Positions 58,393 to 64,000 of a stretch of 64,000 nt of DNA are shown piece after piece. The notes below the pieces were generated by a model. It made no database searches, was not told the DNA's origin, and saw only the letters and a program-made list of their open reading frames with translations. A program made the translations under genes and the position numbers. How positions within the stretch are numbered: the stretch's first letter is position 1; each line of letters begins with the position of its first letter. The stretch is from Paralvinella palmiformis (taxonomy: Eukaryota > Annelida > Polychaeta > Terebellida > Alvinellidae): positions 55,001 to 119,000 of the forward strand of contig JAODUP010000106.1 of assembly GCA_025642065.1 (NCBI GenBank), written 5' to 3'.

Positions 58393-58394
58393 GT
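58341..58394. repeat. CA then AT microsatellite
   Basis: CA at 58346-58371, AT to 58392. Confidence 0.95.
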
Positions 58395-58714
58395 GTGGGG
58401 GTTGAGTTGATCGGTGGGTGGATCGTATGGTCGATGTGTGAGTGTGTTTATACGATTGTGCACGTGTTTCTGCGTGTTCAGGCCTAGGTGTTATTTTTAT
58501 ATTTGTGTATGTATATGTTTGTATAGATACTGGCGTGCGTAGTGTCGTGTATAAGTTTACTGTATCTTAGTATATTTAATGGAAATATATCACCAAATAC
58601 GAGGATGGTACTAAATCTGCGTGGTGGCGTGTGTGCGTCACGCTTGCGTTATGGGCTCGGTCGTTAGTGAAATTATATATACATATAACAAATATGGCTG
58701 TGGTCAGTAAACGT

Positions 58715-58770
58715 AAAACAGTGGATGGTGTATTAGACCATATTAGCACTTCCGGGTTCGAATCATCCCC
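58715..58770 (+). mobile_element. tRNA-like SINE head
   Basis: GATGGTGTATTAGACCATAT and B box CCGGGTTCGAATCATC. An opposite-strand ORF of 117 codons over this region has no recognised motif. Confidence 0.45.
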
Positions 58771-59872
58771 AGTTTCTTTTAGGAAATAACTCAAAGAAGC
58801 AGAGCACAGTCCGACACCGGCAGTGTACACTGTGGAGAGTTGAAAAATTGAAAATGCCCACAAATTGACGTCAGGATCCACCGTCAAATCCGACGGTACG
58901 GTATGTTCCCGGCTTCCTGGATCTTTCAACGATGAATAAATAAAATATCAGATTAATTACAGAAGAAGGCAAGAACTGGATCCGTTTGTATTAGGCTCGT
59001 GGAACCTCAGATCTAAGGACTTTCATTGTTCGGTGTGTGCGTGTGGGGCGGGGGAGGTTGCCGTTTTGGATGTTGCCTGTTATCTCTGCAGTTAAGATGT
59101 ACCAGTTTAATATAACAAAGCCGGCCCTATCTCTGTCATACACTAGCGAAGCTATAAGATGACCATCAATGATAATAAAGATGGATAGAAACGAGAATCA
59201 TCCGTCACACACTGCGGCAGGAATCTTCCTGAAAACCCAAACCCTCATCTTCTCTTACCTTAGACATATTGAGGGTTGACTGACGGCCGGATAGGGTATC
59301 CCTCCCACGCGAGTTTCGGAGGGTTTATAAAGAGACCCTTCAAAGGTAGGACTGCTGGGAAGCCTCTCTAAGTGACCTTTTTCAGCCGATGCGTTCGCAA
59401 ACCGTATTCAATCCCCGGACACGAATCCGCCCACGCATGCACGCACACACACTGGCGCGTACGTAAACAAACGCAACGCACGCGAGGAATAATAACACAC
59501 CCACTTACCATGAGCTCACCTCAAACATTCATACGCTGATGCACACGCCCCCCCCCCCGCCCCCCCGCCGCTCCCCTCCAACATCGGAAACGTTGAAGGA
59601 TGCTCGGTTTTCTTTCGAAGAAGTAACAAATGGACGGACGTTTTTTGGGGGAAACAATTTAAAAATAAATTAACATCATTCAGTCCCAATCTCATCTAAC
59701 AACCTGTCCCACAATGTTTTACACAATAAGGTAAACATACAATTGGTATATTACTTCAGATAAGACATAGACAATTATACTAATATTATTATGTGAGATG
59801 TCTAAAACAAAATTCTGATGGACAAATATTCGCAAATATTTAGGTGGGCCCTATTAATTATTTTGTAGGTTG

Positions 59873-59875
<3 letters not shown>
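58771..59875. other. Unassigned stretch
   Basis: C run at 59549-59567 and a degraded tRNA-like stretch near 59395. No gene recognised. Confidence 0.4.
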
Positions 59876-59915
<40 letters not shown>

Positions 59916-59990
59916 TAAGGAGTCACCAAATGGCCTTGTGTGGCAAGTGCTGAAGCTAACTCATACACACACACACACACACACACATAT
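59876..59990. repeat. AT and CA microsatellites
   Basis: AT at 59876-59914, CA at 59964-59988. Confidence 0.95.
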
Positions 59991-60494
59991 CCACTATGTA
60001 TCTATATTCTGATTACATTAAGATTCTTCCATTGTCTTATCCCACGTGACCACTAATAAGTCAACAACATGTCTCTTCATGTTGATATACTTAAGAGACA
60101 ATTAACTAACTCTACAGCTCTACATCCGGTGCCAGTACGGAAACGAGATAGCCCAAATTTGGACGTTCAGTTGACTCTTTGTATCGTTTTATTTGACCCG
60201 TGACAGTTAAGTTGAGCGAAAAAATATATGTTTCCATTGAATATTCGGGAATTAATTTGGCTAATGAAATATGTTCCCGTCACGTCCTCATCTCAGACAG
60301 CTGTTATTAATTTACGATTATTGGTAGACGATTGGATGTATATTTGTATACCTAAATGTCTTTATGATACTTGGAAGTAACCATAATTATGCCACGTAAT
60401 AAACAATTTCTATGGAATTGAATTTAATTGATTTGAATTGATTTATATTGATTCATATTTAGTTCTTTTCCGATATAACGTAGTGATAACATTA
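59991..60494. other. Unassigned stretch
   Basis: Unique AT-rich sequence; GATTTGAATT-type repeats at 60416-60460. Confidence 0.4.
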
Positions 60495-60581
60495 TTGCGT
60501 TTTGGTTCGAATCCGATTCACGCCTATGCCTCTCGGCTATATATGTCCCAGGTGTGAAAGGTACCGAGGCTAAATAACCTT
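60495..60581 (+). mobile_element. SINE family C copy 3 (B box and 3' part)
   Basis: TTGGTTCGAATCCG, then TATATATGTCCCAGGTGTGA and GAGGCTAAATAA, leading straight into the CTCA array. Confidence 0.6.
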
Positions 60582-60836
60582 CTCACTCACTCACTCACTC
60601 ACTCACTCACTCACCTCACTCACTCACTCACACTCACTCACCTCACTCACTCACTCACTCACTCACTCACTCACTCACTCACTCACTCACTCACTCACTC
60701 ACTCACTCACTCACTCACTCACTCACTCACTCACTCACTCACTCACTCACTCACTCACTCACTCACTCACTCACTCACTCACTCACTCACTCACTCACTC
60801 ACTCACTCACTCACTCACTCACTCACTCACTCACTC
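60582..60836. repeat. 255-bp CTCA array
   Basis: About 63 units, interrupted only by CACCTCA junctions before 60645. Confidence 0.98.
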
Positions 60837-61042
60837 TTGTGTAAACGGACTTTATAAATATAGATCCTATTTTTAAGTCTGTTGTGTAATAATTAATGTT
60901 TACAGAACAGTTCAGTCATGTGATGTTGATAAATTCTTTATAAACTTATTAATGTATTAAGCTTGCTTTAAAGGCATTAACCATTAATAAAAATAATAAG
61001 TAGTGTAGTATTTCACTCCTTATAATGATAATAATCATAACA

Positions 61043-61073
<31 letters not shown>

Positions 61074-61769
61074 TTCAAAATATTACAAATTGCATCAGTA
61101 TTATTTCACGACAAATTAACCATTTTTCCCTTACAATTTCTGTTCTCTTATTACTGTAGTAACCATTTGAACTATCGGTTAGCAATATGATACTCGATGT
61201 TTTAGCAACAGTTGCTAAATAATTCGTTCGCGGAAGAGGTAACATGGAGCCAGTCGATCCCGTCCTTGGTAGCAACACGTGTCAGTAGTTAACTAATTGA
61301 TCTAACGTTACTCTATACGGTCGTTGACCTCTCTGATCGTGATAATCTTTTATTAACTGATCGGAAAATCGATTCCACGAATCTACCGACCAATGAAAGG
61401 CCGTTTTTTTAGGTCAACAACACCATCTTCAGCCTTTACGATCTGTGCGAGGTTTTTTTTTAAAGAATGTTTCAAATGTCTTGTATTAGTGCTGAGAAAA
61501 ATGGCTGAACGGTTTTCCCGGAAGCCGTAATGTCCTTAGAATAGAACTTTATTATCGGAAATTATTTGTTGTCGTTGATATTTTGGAAAACTCGGGTACT
61601 AGAGAACTAGGTCGATAATCAGGTAATTGTTTCTTATCTCGAACTTGTAATAAAAGTAGAATTTGCGTAATTTTTCTATTATTTCGAAATGTGCCGTTTT
61701 CTAATCACTCGTAATACACCTGATGGGTTTTATTGCGCTTTGAATAAACGTTTCTAATGGTTAGCTTAT
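60837..61769. other. Unassigned AT-rich stretch
   Basis: ATT array at 61044-61071. No gene recognised. Confidence 0.4.
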
Positions 61770-61789
61770 TGTTGTCGTGGTATTCATGA

Positions 61790-61833
61790 GTTTATTTGAA
61801 TGGTTCCTGTGGTAAGGCCGCTTTGTTAAATAT

Positions 61834-61908
<75 letters not shown>

Positions 61909-61936
61909 TTATTATTATTATTATTATTATTATTAC
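61790..61936 (+). mobile_element. LINE tail fragment followed by AAT and ATT arrays
   Basis: TTTGAATGGTTCCTGTGGTA and GCCGCTTTGTTAAATATACA match the LINE terminus. AAT repeats (61841-61907) then meet ATT repeats (61909-61935), forming a long hairpin-capable inverted repeat. Confidence 0.75.
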
Positions 61937-62325
61937 CTGAAGAACAATGGCATCGAAGGTTCACTATTTCATATGCTGATACAGGATTGAAATAGTTGAA
62001 TAACTCAGTTGAACTCGCTTACCATTTCGTGTCAAATCTGTCACTTCTCTATAAGAAACAAAAACAAAAATTCTGTTTGATGTCTCTTTCATAGAGAAAT
62101 CATATGAAGTGGTGGCAAGTGTCATATGCTTAATACTTAAAAAATAAATAATAGGTCTGTCATATTAATAACGCCAGCGGATTGATCTTCAGAACTGTTT
62201 GTAGGTGCAGTTGGCAGTCTACAGCTGCGGGTAGTTCTTCCAGATTTGGCTGTATCGATACACCTGCACGATATTATAACCAGATCTACGCAGACAAAGT
62301 CGCCGAGTTGTGGGCTCGACGTCCC
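61937..62325. other. Unassigned stretch
   Basis: Unique sequence; nothing recognised. Confidence 0.4.
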
Positions 62326-62525
62326 ATGTGGTATCATAACACGTTATGCGGTACAATAAAACGCTGTGTGGTATCATAATACGTTGTGCGATACCATAAA
62401 ACGCTGTGTGGTACCAGAAAAAGGATGTGTGACACCATAAACCGACCTGTGATACCATAAAACGATGTGTAATACCATAAACCGACGCGTGGTACCATAA
62501 ACCGAGGTATGATACCATAAAACAG
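62326..62525. repeat. 20-21-bp minisatellite (ATACCATAAAACGCTGTGTG)
   Basis: About nine units, each with GGTATCATAA/GGTACCATAA and an ACG(C/A)TGTGTG part. Confidence 0.9.
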
Positions 62526-62662
62526 ACCGATCTGTCAGAATGTGTTTACGCTCATCTCATCAATCATGTCATTATAATCTTTATTTATGACATCCGGATG
62601 TCTCAATGTTCAACTATTTATTGATTTAATTTGTGTTTATGATCCAGATCCCACGTCCCATT

Positions 62663-62664
<2 letters not shown>

Positions 62665-62718
<54 letters not shown>

Positions 62719-62735
62719 TTAATTAATCAATAAAT
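62665..62735. repeat. AT array then AATT repeats
   Basis: AT at 62665-62713, AATT to 62727. Confidence 0.95.
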
Positions 62736-63595
62736 CAATCAAAACCGATACCATTATCTAAACACTGTGATGTGTACTCATTCTGAGTTTGTTAGTTAGA
62801 GGTACTCTCAGGTTATTGATGTACCAAGTTGCTATTCGAGGTATCATGCTAAAAAGATTCTTGATCCCGAGAAGTCAACGACCGTGTTCGTGATTGAATT
62901 CCGAGTTCGGTTGCCCACCCACCACCTCCGACACCACCATTGGGAGCGATAGTATTTCAACTTTGCCCGGCAAGCTTATACCTGAGGGAAGTTTCATCTT
63001 TCATCTTTTTACGGTCGATCGCAGCATGACCTTCTCAGCGCGCCAACTTATGACATTTATCCATAACCTATCCCAAATCTGAATCCATCGAAGCATGTTG
63101 GGACTGAACGGGATTATAAAAAGTGGGAACGGCGTGAAAGGGCGCTGTCGGCGGACATTGGGTTTCTACAGATGTTTCATCCAGCAAAAAATGCTTCGGT
63201 CGAAGCATCGCTTTTCTTTAGTCGGTTGCTCCGTAGGCAATATTTACCGGATGCGACCAACGTTAACAAATCTGCAATTTGTTCACTCCAATCCTATAGG
63301 AGCGTCACTTGAACCCGACCTCTCAGAGTGAATATCCTGTGCAGAACACCATATGCTTGTCCGGATACCCTGTAATCGTCTTGTAATAGATTTATTTCAT
63401 CAGGATTGTAATCCTACCCTCCCGTCATTATCCGCTGACTTTAACAGTTTTTACGTCCTGTCAGAGTCTATTTTCATGCCCAGAATTAACGAGAATTGAA
63501 AAACCGTAGCGCCTCCTGGGGATGGTGAGAGGTTATTCGAGGACTCTGAAAGGTCAAGGACATTTGACGGCAATATTGCCCGTTTGTTTGTTCAT
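62736..63595. other. Unassigned stretch
   Basis: A short stretch at 62985-63010 (AGTTTCATCTTTCATC) resembles the SINE core. ORFs have no recognised motif. Confidence 0.4.
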
Positions 63596-63599
63596 TTCC

Positions 63600-63730
63600 T
63601 TGTTCATTCATTCCTTTGTTTGTTTGTTTGTTTGTTTTTGTTTTCTTTTGTTTATGCATCTCAAACTATGATAGAAACACCAGCAAACATCGGTATATTA
63701 TATATTATATTGGCTTTTTTGGATTTATTT

Positions 63731-63765
<35 letters not shown>

Positions 63766-63985
63766 TTTGTCTGTCTGTCTGTCGGTTTATTTATTTATTT
63801 ATTTATTTGTCTGTCTGTCTGTCTGTCTGTCTGCCTGTCTATTTGTTTCTGTCTGTCTGTCTGTCTATCTGTCTGTCTGTCTATTTGTTTATTTATTTGT
63901 TTGTGTGTTTGTCTGTTTGTTGATGTATTTGCCTGCCTGCCTACCTGCCTGCCTGCCTGCCTACCTGCCTGCCTGCCTGTTTCTT
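63600..63985. repeat. TTTG, TTTA, CTGT and TGCC tetranucleotide array
   Basis: TTTG near 63613-63650, TTTA at 63725-63805, CTGT at 63808-63880, TGCC/TACC at 63930-63980. It continues toward the window edge. Confidence 0.95.
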
Positions 63986-64000
63986 CACGCGACAAATTAT

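Noticed and set aside
58576..58929. 117-codon minus-strand ORF with a hydrophobic stretch
   Set aside because: It overlaps a tRNA-like SINE head and lacks a family motif or convincing splice sites.

Overview
This is a 64 kb piece of a eukaryotic, animal nuclear genome. Coding density is very low. Dinucleotide to tetranucleotide repeats are dense, tRNA-derived SINEs are common, and there are LINE 3' fragments, minisatellites and one spliced gene with long introns. The style of the repeats and the protostome-like gene suggest a lophotrochozoan, most likely a mollusc; the species cannot be fixed from the window.

The one gene I can support fully is on the minus strand, from a promoter near 45.77 kb to a poly(A) signal near 22.96 kb. 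Seven coding exons (45335-45451, 37554-37605, 32685-32842, 31852-32062, 30090-30265, 24199-24307, 23456-23601) join with GT-AG sites and compatible phases. They give a 322-residue secreted protein with a signal peptide, ten cysteines and an N-glycosylation site. It is a corticotropin-releasing-hormone-binding protein (CRHBP), the extracellular binding protein for CRF-family peptides. Most of its exons are short and none stands out as a long ORF, so a simple ORF scan misses the gene.

Layout. 0-22.9 kb: no gene recognised; a 17-bp minisatellite (1.4-2.0 kb), a 174-bp satellite (2.5-3.3 kb), an 18-bp minisatellite (5.45-5.73 kb), an 82-bp perfect palindrome (6.44 kb), very long simple repeats (8.0, 9.1 and 11.0 kb), LINE and SINE copies, and a TIR-bounded element (13.97-14.68 kb). 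22.9-45.8 kb: CRHBP. Its introns hold a LINE 3' end with a broken reverse transcriptase (25.9-26.9 kb), a second copy of the TIR element (30.66-31.21 kb), a cluster of potential hairpins (27.2-27.4 kb) and many SINEs. 45.8-64 kb: no complete gene; long purine-rich, GATA/GGAT, CTCA and TTTA/CTGT arrays, more SINEs, and an apparent Mutator-like element with a transposase fragment (56.45-57.99 kb).

Transposable elements explain much of the non-genic sequence. One SINE superfamily shares a core but carries different tRNA-like heads. At least one SINE shares its 3' tail with the resident LINE. Several AAT/ATT microsatellites sit exactly at such tails. Most six-frame ORFs are translations of simple repeats or SINEs and are not listed as genes. 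All calls come from reading the sequence; no search or folding was run.
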